Below are positions 26,005 to 34,921 of a stretch of 38,933 nt of DNA, piece after piece. Position 1 is the stretch's first letter. Each line of letters begins with the position of its first letter. The stretch is taken from NCBI GenBank assembly GCA_963926405.1, contig CAWUXI010000001.1, positions 1-38,933 on the forward strand, read 5' to 3'. Source of the stretch: CALSMU01 sp963926405 (GTDB taxonomy: Bacteria > Bacteroidota > Bacteroidia > Flavobacteriales_D > Parvicellaceae). The notes beneath the pieces are model-generated. The model saw only the letters and a program-made list of their open reading frames with translations, had not been told where the DNA came from and ran no database searches. The position numbers were made by a program, and so were the translations under genes.

Positions 26005-26040
26005 AAAAAAAAGCCCCCAATATTTGGGAGCTTTTTTTTT
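26004..26040. terminator. Bidirectional intrinsic terminator
   Basis: AAAAAAAAAGC...CCCAA (from 26004) pairs with TTGGG...GCTTTTTTTTT (to 26040), with one C-A mismatch in the stem. T-runs follow on both strands, so it can end the minus-strand adhesin message (stop at 26055) and any plus-strand transcript from 25900 onward. Confidence 0.88.
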
Positions 26041-26054
26041 CATAACCTATTTTC

Positions 26055-29000
26055 TTATCTAATCAACTGAAAAGGCCCTTGGTAGTTATAAGTTTCCCCA
26101 TCTGCTCCGACAGCGTCAATCAAATAAAAGTAGGTGCCTTCCGCTGCTTCAAGTCCAGAAACTGTTCTTCCGGTCCAACCTGCTTCAAGTGTATTAAACT
26201 GATAAACTACCTGACCCCATCTATTCATAATCGTTCCTTTTATATCGGTAATATTAGTGCCTGATAAATTAAACACATCATTACTTCCGTCTCCATTAGG
26301 AGTAAATATATTTGGTATAATTAAAGTAGAAGTACCCTCTACGATAATTACTGCCGAAATGCTATCTAAACAACTATTAACATCAGTCACAATGAGTGTA
26401 GCTGTATAATCATCTGTAGTGGTGTAGGTAACTGATGGATCAAATGATGTCGACGTAGTTCCATCTCCCAAATCCCATGCGTAAGTATTACCACCTATAG
26501 ATGTATTATCAAAATAAACATCTAAAGGAACATTTCCAGAACCAGGAGTTGGTTCAAATCCAGCAATTGGGTTAGGATTGATTACCACAATAGAACTTGA
26601 AGCGGAACTTACACAATTACCCACCGTTTCAGTTATATAATAGGTAACCGTATCTAAGGCAGATGCAGGGGTATAAGCTATTCCTGTGCCAATAGAATCT
26701 GTCAGTAGAGCATCTGAGTACCATGTTATCGTTCCTCCTCCTTGCGGAGCAGCTAACAAGTCAGAAACTGGACTACCTTCACAATAAGGACCTACAGTAC
26801 TTATCCCTGGCGCAACAGGTGTTGGTAAAATAACTATAGAAATTGAAGCTGGATCTCCTTCACAACCATTTAAAGTTTCGGTTACCCAATATGTATACGG
26901 TCCACCTGGAGCAGAAACTCCGGAGGCGAATAGAGATGGATAAGGACCTGTTTGTAATAAATTAGTCAATAAAGCATCCCCGTACCAATTAATCTCTCCA
27001 TCAACCACACCTATACCATTTAAATCAGCAACAACATCTCCTTCACAATATGTAGCATCAGTGAAAACGATTGGAGCCGGAGGGAAAAAAGGAACCAATG
27101 GAGTATACCCAACAATACCCGTAGAACATCCGTTAAATTCAATTTCGAAATTATCATATTCCCCACCTTGAAGTCCGCTAATTACATAATTCCCTGAAGC
27201 ATCTGTTATGATAGCTGCTGGACCAACAGCTGCACCATTGAGATCATAAGTTAAGTTATAGTTGGTAAATGGATCTAAACCGGTAACGGTTATAGAAGCA
27301 TCTGCAAATCCACAGCCAGTAGGATTAATTGCATTCCCAACATTAAATGTTGGTGCATTTGGATCACTCAAAGTATAAGGACCGGCTTCAGTTGTTGAGC
27401 AACCGTTCAAAATAACCTCGATATCAGAATAACTCCCGGCATTTAAACCTCCGATAATAATATTACCCGAAGCATCTGAAGTTAATGTAACTGATACTGG
27501 AACTAAATCATCCAAGTAATCTATCTGATAAACAGTTGACGCATCCAACGAAGACAATAGCAGCTCCCCTTCGATTCCACCGCAAGTTATTGGAGACCCT
27601 GCAATCACATTAAATACTGGCACTGGCGGATCAACTAAATTAAACATAGTAGCGTCCAAATCAAAGCAACTTCCCAATGCAACCATAACAGAGCTATAAC
27701 CCCCCTGACTCAATCCTCCGATTATAATATCTCCATTTGCATTAGATGTCATCCCTACAGAAGCTACACCAGATCCATTTAATGTATAGCCAACGTCATA
27801 CAAAGTATTTGCATAAAGTCCAGAAATAATAATTTCTGCATCAGTTCCACCACATATAGTTGGAGATGTTGCAGTGACAGTAAAAACTGGAGTTGGGTTA
27901 ATTATTACATCAACTTGTGTTAAAGGGCCATAGCAACCATTCAACGACTCGACTACATAATATGAATAATTACCAACTGCTGTGTTTGGAGTAAACACTT
28001 GACCTATCAAAATCAAATTTGTAAGACCCGCATTATCGTACCAACTAATTGTACCACCCAAAGAAGGTGGTGCATTCAAGTTTGCAATTCCATCACCTGA
28101 ACAATATGCATTGCCCCCTGTAGCAATTGGAGCAGTAGGAGTTGGATTAATTACAATCGTAACCTGAGCGGATGGACTTGGACAACTAGCAACTGTTTCG
28201 ATTACATAATATGTTGTGGTTCCTAATGTATTGGAAGGAGTAAACAAAGGGTTATTACCAACTAAATTGGTTAATGCAGCATCATTATACCATGTCAAAG
28301 TACCACCTCCACCTGCAGTTGCAGAGATATCATCGATAGCATCTCCTTCACAATATGTTGCGTTCACACCAGCACTTGGTGCTAGTGGGGTATTAGGGCC
28401 AGTAATAGTTAATAAGCTACCATTAGTTTGGCAATTGATATCGGATATAACTATCGCGTATGAATTAACTCCTAATCCAGTAAAATTACCTCCATTACTG
28501 ACAAATGTAACGCCTCCGTCAATAGAATAAGTATATGGAGGAGTCCCACCTGAAGCAATGATATCAATAGTACCGTCAAATATTCCACAACCGGACACAT
28601 CGAATGGAATTTCCGAATTAATAACCGGCACATCATTAATTGTAATAATCACTTGTGCTGCAGCACTTTGGCAACCATTACTTGTTTCTGTAACGTAATA
28701 ACTAGAAGTTCCGATTGTATTACTTGGAGTTAATGCCGTTCCCGTTCCTATAACCGCAATGAATGCGGGATCGCTATACCATGTTAAGATACCGCCTGAA
28801 CCGGATGCGAATAAACTTGCTATTGATTCTCCAGAGCAATACGTTGCATTATCTCCTGCAGTCGGTGCAGCAGGAACCAAATTTGTTATTATTGGAGCTG
28901 TCCCACTAAACGTACCTATACATGAAGTTACATCTGTAACAGACACAATTGTATATGTTCCGTCCAATGCGCCACTAATCACATAAGGATTCAAACTAGT

Positions 29001-32000
29001 ACCTGTAACAGTTGTTGCCGCAGCCCCATCAGAATATACAATGTCCCATGGACTAGTTCCAGTTAAACTTATTGAAATATCCGGAATCGGTTCACCAGCA
29101 CAAATAGTTCCTCCTCCACTTATTGTAGCGGTAGGCAGGTCATTTGTTAGTATAATTGCACTACCTGAAGTTGTTCCAACACAACCATCACTAGAAATAT
29201 TAGTAACAGAATATGTCCCATCGGTTCCTCCACTTATTATATAAGGGTTCGAACTTATTGTAAGAGCTGTTGGTCCTGAACCATCTGTATAAGTAACATC
29301 CCAAGGACCTGAACCAACAGGTGTGAAATTAATTAAAACATTGGGCGCTGGATCACCTGCACAAACTGTACCTCCTCCACTTACGATTGCATCAGGAACT
29401 GGTTCTGTTAAAATGGTTGCAGTACCACTTGCAATACCAAGGCAATTATTCGCATCTGTTAAAACAGTTACCGAATAGGTGCCATCAATTCCTCCACTAA
29501 TAATATAAGGAGTTAAATTTGTTGAAATTGCAGTGATTGCGGTTCCATCAAAATAGCTGATATTCCATTGCGCCGTACCTGAAAGGTCTATTGAAATATC
29601 TGGGATTGGATCTCCGTCACAAATAGTTCCTCCTCCAGTAATAATTGCAGTTGGCTGAGGGTTTACAGTAACTGGAGCTGAACCATTTACACTACCAGAA
29701 CACAAGGAAACTGCATCTACAACAGAAATAATAACATATGTTCCATCTCCAGTATAAGGAACATCAAATGTTCCACTAACATTATTTTGGTTATAGGTAT
29801 TTGTCCCATCTGAATAAATAATATCCCAAGGGCCAATAGTTCCTGCAAAGTTAATTTGAACCACTGGTAATGGGTCTCCATTACAAATAGTTCCACCTCC
29901 TGTTATTGCGGCAATTGGGGATGGGTTTGTTGAAATAACTACACTTCCACTAAAAGTTCCAACACAGGCAGTTGCATCCGTTACATTCGTTACCGTATAT
30001 GTACCATTAGACAGACCCGATAAGATATATGGATTTGTACTTGTTCCTGATATTGTAACTGGAGTCACTCCATCTGTATATGTGAAATCCCATGGAGCCG
30101 TGCCCACTAGATCAATTACTACATCAGGTATTGGACCTCCTCCACACATTACACCACCACCACTTATTGTAGCAGTAGGTATTGGGTTGGTAAGAATAGT
30201 TCCGCTTCCATTCATAATGGCCGGACATCCGTTTACATCTGTCAAACTAGTAACTGTATAAGTTCCATCTTGTGCGCCACTTATAATAAAAGGATCTGTT
30301 AATGTAGCTGTAACCGTTGTTGGGTTTGTTCCATCGAAATAAGTAAAATTCCACGGTCCAACACCTTCTAAATCAACTAAAATGTCAGGTATTAAATCGC
30401 CAACACAAATGGTTCCTCCACCAGAAACTGTAGATACAGGAACCGGGTTTGTTATTATAGTAGCACTTCCATTTAATATTGCCGGACATCCTGAAGCATC
30501 AGACAAACTTGACAATGTATATGTTCCATCAATCCCTCCAGAAATAATAAATGGATTTGTAGCTGTTGCAGTAACCGCAGTAGTTGTAGATCCATCAGTA
30601 TAATCAAAATCCCAAGTAGAAGTACCTGTCAAATCAATTTGGACATCAGGAATTACATCACCTGCACATATAGTTCCTCCACCACTAACTAGGCCTGTTA
30701 ATTCTGGGTTTGTAAAAACAGCAACAGATCCTGAAAAAGTTCCTGTACAACCTGTCACATCAGAAACAGCTGTAACCGCATAATTCCCGTCGATTCCTCC
30801 TGATATAACATAAGGTGTTGTCCCAGGATTTATAGTAGTTGAAGCTGTTCCATCTGAATATGTTAAACTCCAAGGAGTAGATCCAGTAAGTGCGATTGAA
30901 ACATTTGGAATAGGATCTCCAAAACAAATTGTACCCCCACCAGTTACGGTTGCAGTTGGAACCGCATTAATATCAACCGAAACTTGTGCTGAAGGCCCTT
31001 GGCAACCTGAAACTGTTTCAGTCACATAATAGGTATAATTACCTACTACGGCAGAAGGAGTTAATGTTCCTCCTGTATTTAGTTGGCTTGTTAAACCAGC
31101 GTCACTATACCATGTTAATATACCTCCTGTTCCCGCAGCTGTTAAATCAATCATTGGAGCTCCTTCACAATAAATAACATCAGTACCTGCTGCAGGTGCT
31201 ATTGGGGTAGAGGGAGCTGAGATTGTTAAAACACTTCCTGTAACTTGACAATTTCCATCATCAATTACTATTTGGTATGAATTTACAGCTAAACCTGCAA
31301 AGACACCTGTACTATTAGGGAAGGTTGAACCTCCATCAATCGAATAAGTGTAACTACCAGAACCTCCTGACGCAACAATAGTAATTGTACCATCACTAAC
31401 TCCACATATAGTGGCATCTGTTGGAACTTCTGAATCAATTACTGGCAAAGCATTAATCGTTATAGTAATTATACTTGCAGGTCCTTCACAATTTGAAAGA
31501 GAAGTTTCTGTTACATAGTAAATTGTAGATCCAATTGTATTTGTAGGTGTATATGAACCTCCTGTTCCTATAACCGTAGTTAAACCAGCATCGCTATACC
31601 AAGTAATTGTTCCACCAGTTCCAGATGCAGTCATATCCGCAATTGCTACTCCATCACAATATGCTACATCATTACTAACTGTAGGACCAACTGGTAATGG
31701 ATTTACCACAATTACAGCATTCCCACTAGATGTTCCTAGACATGTGGTGGCGTCTGTTATCGCAGAAACAGTATATGTACCAGCAGCCAATCCATTTAAT
31801 ATATATGGATCTGTGCTTGTTCCAGTTATTGTAATTGGTGAAAGTCCATCAGAGTAAGTGAAAGTCCAAGGAGCAGTTCCGGTTAAATCAATTGAAACAT
31901 CAGGTGTTGGATCACCAAAACAAGCTTCTCCACCACCAGAAACAACAGCTGTTGGTAATGGGTTCGTTATTATATCCGCACTTCCGGTAAATGTTCCAGC

Positions 32001-34697
32001 ACAAGTTGTTGCGTCAGTAACTGAAGTAATAGTATATGTTCCATTGGATAAACCTCCAAGAGTATAAGGATCTGTATTTGTGTTAGTAACGGTAACCGGA
32101 GTGATTCCATCTGTATATATAAATGTCCAAGGACCAGTTCCAGTCAAATCAACTGATACATTTGGAATAGCACTTCCGAAGCAAATTGTTCCTCCACCGC
32201 TTATAGCAGCTGTCGGAAGCAAATTCGTTACAATTATTGCATTTCCACTTGAAGTTCCTGCACACGTTGTAGCATCAGTTATTGACGTTACTGTATATGT
32301 TCCGTTTCCTCCGCCACTTATTATATAAGGATCTGTGCTTGTATTAGTAACAGTAGTCGATGTACCACTTACATCGTAAGTAAAAGTCCATGGGCCTGTT
32401 CCGGTTAAATCAATTGAAACGTCAGGTATAGCAGCGCCAGCACAAATGGTTCCACCACCACTTACTGTTGCTGTTGGCAAAGGATTAGTTATTATATCCA
32501 CACTTCCTGTAAATGTTCCTGGACAAGTTGTTGCGTCAGTAACTGATGTAATAGTGTAAGTACCATCAGATCCACCATTAATTGTGTACGGTGTTGTAGA
32601 TGGATTTATTACGGTCGACGTACCATCAATATCGTATGTAACTGTCCAAGGTGAAGTCCCTACCAAATTTATAATAACATCAGGGATTGCCTGACCAGCA
32701 CAAATTGTTCCTCCACCAGAAATTGTAGCCGCAGGAGTAGGGTTAGTAGTTACTGTAACTGACCCAGTTGACGTACCCGTACAATTCTGATCAGAAATTG
32801 CAGTTACTGTATAAGAACCATTAGGTGGGTTAGAAATAATATAAGGATCTGCACTTGTATTTGTAATAGTAGTTAAAGTAGAACCATCCGTATAAGTAAA
32901 CGTCCATGGGCCTGTTCCCGTAAAATCAATAGAAACATCCGGAATTGGATTGCCAAGACAAACCACACCACCTCCGGAAACTGCAGCTGTTGGTATAGGG
33001 TTTATAGTTATATCAAAAGTTTGAATATCAGTACAACTTCCAGAAACTACTGTATGCGTAATCGTATAGGTGTTTGGTGTACTTGCAGATAAATCGATTA
33101 CTCCGGTTGAAGAATTAATAATTAGACCCACCGTAGATGAAAAACTCCCTGGTCCAGTTCCTGTTATAACGGGAGAAGGATCAGTTCCTGTTACACAAAA
33201 AATAGGAGAATAATTAAAGCTTGCGTCAGGCGACAGGGTGGTAATAATCAAATCATCAACCATTGTGCATGTTTGATCGGTGACAGTAAGTGTAAATGTT
33301 ACAACACCTGAACCAGAAGGAGTATATGTAGGATTTAATATGTTTGGGTTAGATAGATCTCCAACCGCAGCAGCAGGAACTGATGTCCATACTGCACTTG
33401 TTGATCCGTCTTCATCAGCAAAGGAAGCATTAAAGTTCATATTTGAACCTGAACAAACCGTGGAACTCAATCCAGCATCAACTGTTAAAAAACAACAAAT
33501 AATCCCGGCTGGCAATATAGCTGCTTCATCAGAGACACAGCCCGCTTGATTCCAATTTCCGATTTCTCCATCTCCAAAAGTTTCCATAGAAACATTACAA
33601 TCAATTGCACTCGCACAATCTAGCGTAGTAACCAAGTCAAAACAAACCGTCCAACTTAAACCACTTGCTGCACCATCACAACTACCCATAAGCCCCATTC
33701 CGTTGCCATCTCCCCAACTATTATCAGGATCTATAAATCCATCTTGAGAGAAAAACCATCCTGCACCAACATCAGATCCATCCGGATGAGCAGGGTTACC
33801 TAAGTTATTATAAGTCACAGAACCTGCAGGCCACCAATTCCAAGCTCCACTATTATAAAATGAGCCCTCTAGCGCAAGAGCAGTTGTTATACTAACTGGC
33901 TGTCCATTTGCATCAAAAGATGCAGGATCCCAACAGTTTCCAAAAGTTGGCGTAATACCTTGTAGCCAATTACAACCTTGTTGATCAAAAGTGTTAATCG
34001 TATAGCAAAAATTAACAATTTCGCCTGGCAAATATGGCCCAGCTAAAGGCGATCCCATAGAGGTAGATGTAGCTCCAAATGTATTATCAATATTACATGC
34101 TGATTGATCCAACTCAGGCGTCACACATATATTAAAATCTCCTATTGCACCATTAACATCAGATACTGCAATTAAATAGGTTGTGTTTTGACCAACACTA
34201 GAACTGTTTATTGCTTGATTTCCCGAACCTTGAAAACAGTCAATAATTGTATAATTCGCACAATCCGCTGTTGTAAATATTGTATAATAAGGATTCACTA
34301 AGTCTGGCCCAGTAATCTCAATGTCTAACGTGCTTGTTCCTCCGGGTGTAGTAACTTCAAACCAAACCGTTTCGTTCGGAAAGTCATAACAGTTATTAGC
34401 AACAAAATCAGGACCTGCAACCGCACCTGCATCATCATTACATTCGGATAGACATTCTTGAGCACCAATTACCAATGGTCCCATTGGAATAGGAGTTGCA
34501 CAAGCTGAAGCCGTACATGGTGCTTTTCTTGTATTACCTCCCAATGTCAATCCAGTAGAAGTTTGAAATACAGTACTTATTGGTTTCAAAGCAGTTACGC
34601 CTAAAGACCCTTCTCCTTTACTTTGCACTTGAGATATTGAATTGACTGAGGTTATTAAAAACCCAGCAATCAATATAAAACTAAATATTTGTTTCAT
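26055..34697 (-). CDS. Giant modular secreted adhesin with T9SS type B sorting domain
   Basis: 2880 residues, complete. The signal peptide covers about residues 1-22 (MKQIFSFILIAGFLITSVNS). A Cys-containing N-terminal region (about 40-560) has no family that I can name. Then come, approximately: five 87-residue GGG modules (568-1002); an Ig/SprB-like/Ig cassette (1003-1245); eight more GGG modules (1246-1941); an Ig/SprB-like/Ig/Ig cassette (1942-2268); three 90-residue CGG-type modules (2269-2540); two Ig-like modules (2541-2709); a PKD domain with WDLGDG (2710-2788); and the gliding-motility C-terminal domain with IPNIFTPNGDG and NRWGQVVY (about 2789-2880). That last domain directs export by the type IX system. 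The Ig-like modules resemble CHU_C-associated Ig domains. Surface adhesion is inferred. A bidirectional terminator follows the gene. Confidence 0.93.
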   Translation of the reverse strand: MKQIFSFILIAGFLITSVNSISQVQSKGEGSLGVTALKPISTVFQTSTGLTLGGNTRKAPCTASACATPIPMGPLVIGAQECLSECNDDAGAVAGPDFVANNCYDFPNETVWFEVTTPGGTSTLDIEITGPDLVNPYYTIFTTADCANYTIIDCFQGSGNQAINSSSVGQNTTYLIAVSDVNGAIGDFNICVTPELDQSACNIDNTFGATSTSMGSPLAGPYLPGEIVNFCYTINTFDQQGCNWLQGITPTFGNCWDPASFDANGQPVSITTALALEGSFYNSGAWNWWPAGSVTYNNLGNPAHPDGSDVGAGWFFSQDGFIDPDNSWGDGNGMGLMGSCDGAASGLSWTVCFDLVTTLDCASAIDCNVSMETFGDGEIGNWNQAGCVSDEAAILPAGIICCFLTVDAGLSSTVCSGSNMNFNASFADEDGSTSAVWTSVPAAAVGDLSNPNILNPTYTPSGSGVVTFTLTVTDQTCTMVDDLIITTLSPDASFNYSPIFCVTGTDPSPVITGTGPGSFSSTVGLIINSSTGVIDLSASTPNTYTITHTVVSGSCTDIQTFDITINPIPTAAVSGGGVVCLGNPIPDVSIDFTGTGPWTFTYTDGSTLTTITNTSADPYIISNPPNGSYTVTAISDQNCTGTSTGSVTVTTNPTPAATISGGGTICAGQAIPDVIINLVGTSPWTVTYDIDGTSTVINPSTTPYTINGGSDGTYTITSVTDATTCPGTFTGSVDIITNPLPTATVSGGGTICAGAAIPDVSIDLTGTGPWTFTYDVSGTSTTVTNTSTDPYIISGGGNGTYTVTSITDATTCAGTSSGNAIIVTNLLPTAAISGGGTICFGSAIPNVSVDLTGTGPWTFIYTDGITPVTVTNTNTDPYTLGGLSNGTYTITSVTDATTCAGTFTGSADIITNPLPTAVVSGGGEACFGDPTPDVSIDLTGTAPWTFTYSDGLSPITITGTSTDPYILNGLAAGTYTVSAITDATTCLGTSSGNAVIVVNPLPVGPTVSNDVAYCDGVAIADMTASGTGGTITWYSDAGLTTVIGTGGSYTPTNTIGSTIYYVTETSLSNCEGPASIITITINALPVIDSEVPTDATICGVSDGTITIVASGGSGSYTYSIDGGSTFPNSTGVFAGLAVNSYQIVIDDGNCQVTGSVLTISAPSTPIAPAAGTDVIYCEGAPMIDLTAAGTGGILTWYSDAGLTSQLNTGGTLTPSAVVGNYTYYVTETVSGCQGPSAQVSVDINAVPTATVTGGGTICFGDPIPNVSIALTGSTPWSLTYSDGTASTTINPGTTPYVISGGIDGNYAVTAVSDVTGCTGTFSGSVAVFTNPELTGLVSGGGTICAGDVIPDVQIDLTGTSTWDFDYTDGSTTTAVTATATNPFIISGGIDGTYTLSSLSDASGCPAILNGSATIITNPVPVSTVSGGGTICVGDLIPDILVDLEGVGPWNFTYFDGTNPTTVTATLTDPFIISGAQDGTYTVTSLTDVNGCPAIMNGSGTILTNPIPTATISGGGVMCGGGPIPDVVIDLVGTAPWDFTYTDGVTPVTISGTSTNPYILSGLSNGTYTVTNVTDATACVGTFSGSVVISTNPSPIAAITGGGTICNGDPLPVVQINFAGTIGPWDIIYSDGTNTYNQNNVSGTFDVPYTGDGTYVIISVVDAVSLCSGSVNGSAPVTVNPQPTAIITGGGTICDGDPIPDISIDLSGTAQWNISYFDGTAITAISTNLTPYIISGGIDGTYSVTVLTDANNCLGIASGTATILTEPVPDAIVSGGGTVCAGDPAPNVLINFTPVGSGPWDVTYTDGSGPTALTISSNPYIISGGTDGTYSVTNISSDGCVGTTSGSAIILTNDLPTATISGGGTICAGEPIPDISISLTGTSPWDIVYSDGAAATTVTGTSLNPYVISGALDGTYTIVSVTDVTSCIGTFSGTAPIITNLVPAAPTAGDNATYCSGESIASLFASGSGGILTWYSDPAFIAVIGTGTALTPSNTIGTSSYYVTETSNGCQSAAAQVIITINDVPVINSEIPFDVSGCGIFDGTIDIIASGGTPPYTYSIDGGVTFVSNGGNFTGLGVNSYAIVISDINCQTNGSLLTITGPNTPLAPSAGVNATYCEGDAIDDISATAGGGGTLTWYNDAALTNLVGNNPLFTPSNTLGTTTYYVIETVASCPSPSAQVTIVINPTPTAPIATGGNAYCSGDGIANLNAPPSLGGTISWYDNAGLTNLILIGQVFTPNTAVGNYSYYVVESLNGCYGPLTQVDVIINPTPVFTVTATSPTICGGTDAEIIISGLYANTLYDVGYTLNGSGVASVGMTSNANGDIIIGGLSQGGYSSVMVALGSCFDLDATMFNLVDPPVPVFNVIAGSPITCGGIEGELLLSSLDASTVYQIDYLDDLVPVSVTLTSDASGNIIIGGLNAGSYSDIEVILNGCSTTEAGPYTLSDPNAPTFNVGNAINPTGCGFADASITVTGLDPFTNYNLTYDLNGAAVGPAAIITDASGNYVISGLQGGEYDNFEIEFNGCSTGIVGYTPLVPFFPPAPIVFTDATYCEGDVVADLNGIGVVDGEINWYGDALLTNLLQTGPYPSLFASGVSAPGGPYTYWVTETLNGCEGDPASISIVILPTPVAPGISTVGPYCEGSPVSDLLAAPQGGGTITWYSDALLTDSIGTGIAYTPASALDTVTYYITETVGNCVSSASSSIVVINPNPIAGFEPTPGSGNVPLDVYFDNTSIGGNTYAWDLGDGTTSTSFDPSVTYTTTDDYTATLIVTDVNSCLDSISAVIIVEGTSTLIIPNIFTPNGDGSNDVFNLSGTNITDIKGTIMNRWGQVVYQFNTLEAGWTGRTVSGLEAAEGTYFYLIDAVGADGETYNYQGPFQLIR
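26571..27077 (-). repeat. Two Ig-like (CHU_C-associated) modules before the PKD domain
   Basis: Two modules of about 83-88 residues, each with a YCEG start, an INWYGDALL or ITWYSDALL core, and a YWVTET or YYITET strand. They belong to the same type as five other modules in the protein, seven in all. Boundaries are approximate. Confidence 0.8.
27078..27891 (-). repeat. Three tandem modules of about 90 residues
   Basis: Three successive units share a CGG or CGF start, an LTYDLNG-type strand, a D-SGN-IIGGL-GGSY-type segment and a single late cysteine (NGCS). They differ clearly from the Ig-like and GGG modules and occur only once in the protein, as this triplet. Confidence 0.8.
27892..28872 (-). 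repeat. Ig / SprB-like / Ig / Ig cassette, copy 2
   Basis: Four modules of about 80 residues. The first, third and fourth have the YC-G...TWY-D-AGL...YYV-ET pattern; the second has YSIDGGVTF and SYAIVISD like SprB repeats. The first three parallel the cassette at 30962-31689. Confidence 0.82.
28873..30961 (-). repeat. Block of eight 261-bp (87-residue) GGG modules
   Basis: Eight consecutive units, each with SGGGTIC or TGGGTIC, then IPD, PW, Y-DG, P-IISGG, DGTY and a second cysteine before TNP-P. The block is 2088 bases from end to end, which is 8 x 261. Confidence 0.88.
30962..31689 (-). repeat. Ig / SprB-like / Ig cassette, copy 1
   Basis: Three modules separating the two GGG blocks. The middle one carries GSYTYSIDGGSTFP and is clearly related to the middle module of the second cassette (EVPTDATICG against EIPFDVSGCG). 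The outer two are Ig-like with TWYSDAGLT and YYVTET. Confidence 0.82.
31690..32996 (-). repeat. Block of five 261-bp (87-residue) GGG modules
   Basis: Five units of the same type as the eight-unit block, with SGGGTIC (or CLG/CFG variants), GPWTF-Y and DATTC motifs. Units 2 to 5 share the TNPLP linker. About 1307 bases, 5 x 261. Confidence 0.88.
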
Positions 34698-34763
34698 AAA
34701 TTTAATTAGTTATATAGTTTTGTAATAACTGATTTTAAAGTCACCTATTTCAAAATAAACATT

Positions 34764-34771
34764 CAAAAATA
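34764..34771 (-). promoter_or_regulatory. Candidate -7 box for the 2880-residue adhesin
   Basis: TATTTTTG on the minus strand, with a TTG 16 bases further upstream, in the divergent gap between the adhesin and the synthase-like gene. It leaves a leader of about 60 bases. The region is very AT-rich, so chance matches are likely. Confidence 0.35.
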
Positions 34772-34891
34772 TATATTAAATTATACGCAACCTAATATTA
34801 CGACAGCCAAACTCTCTGTATGCTCAAAAATAGGATTTCGTCGAACGTTTAAGTTGTCTTCTCGCATATTTTTCTCTAACACTTTTTTATA

Positions 34892-34899
34892 TACCTTTG
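34892..34899 (+). promoter_or_regulatory. Candidate -7 box for the membrane synthase-like gene
   Basis: TACCTTTG, a full TAnnTTTG match, 22 bases before the ATG at 34922. It favours that ATG over the TTG at 34913, which would lie almost at the expected start of transcription. No -33 element is clear. Confidence 0.45.
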
Positions 34900-34921
34900 A
34901 ATCAAATTTTCATTGCATTTC

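Noticed and set aside
28873..32996. CRISPR-like array suggested by regularly spaced similar DNA
   Set aside because: The units are 261 bases, diverged, in frame and encode a continuous protein; there are no short identical repeats with unique spacers.
34913..34921. TTG at 34913 as the start of the synthase-like protein
   Set aside because: ATG at 34922 gives a conventional start with a basic residue followed by the first membrane helix, and lies at a better distance from the TACCTTTG box.
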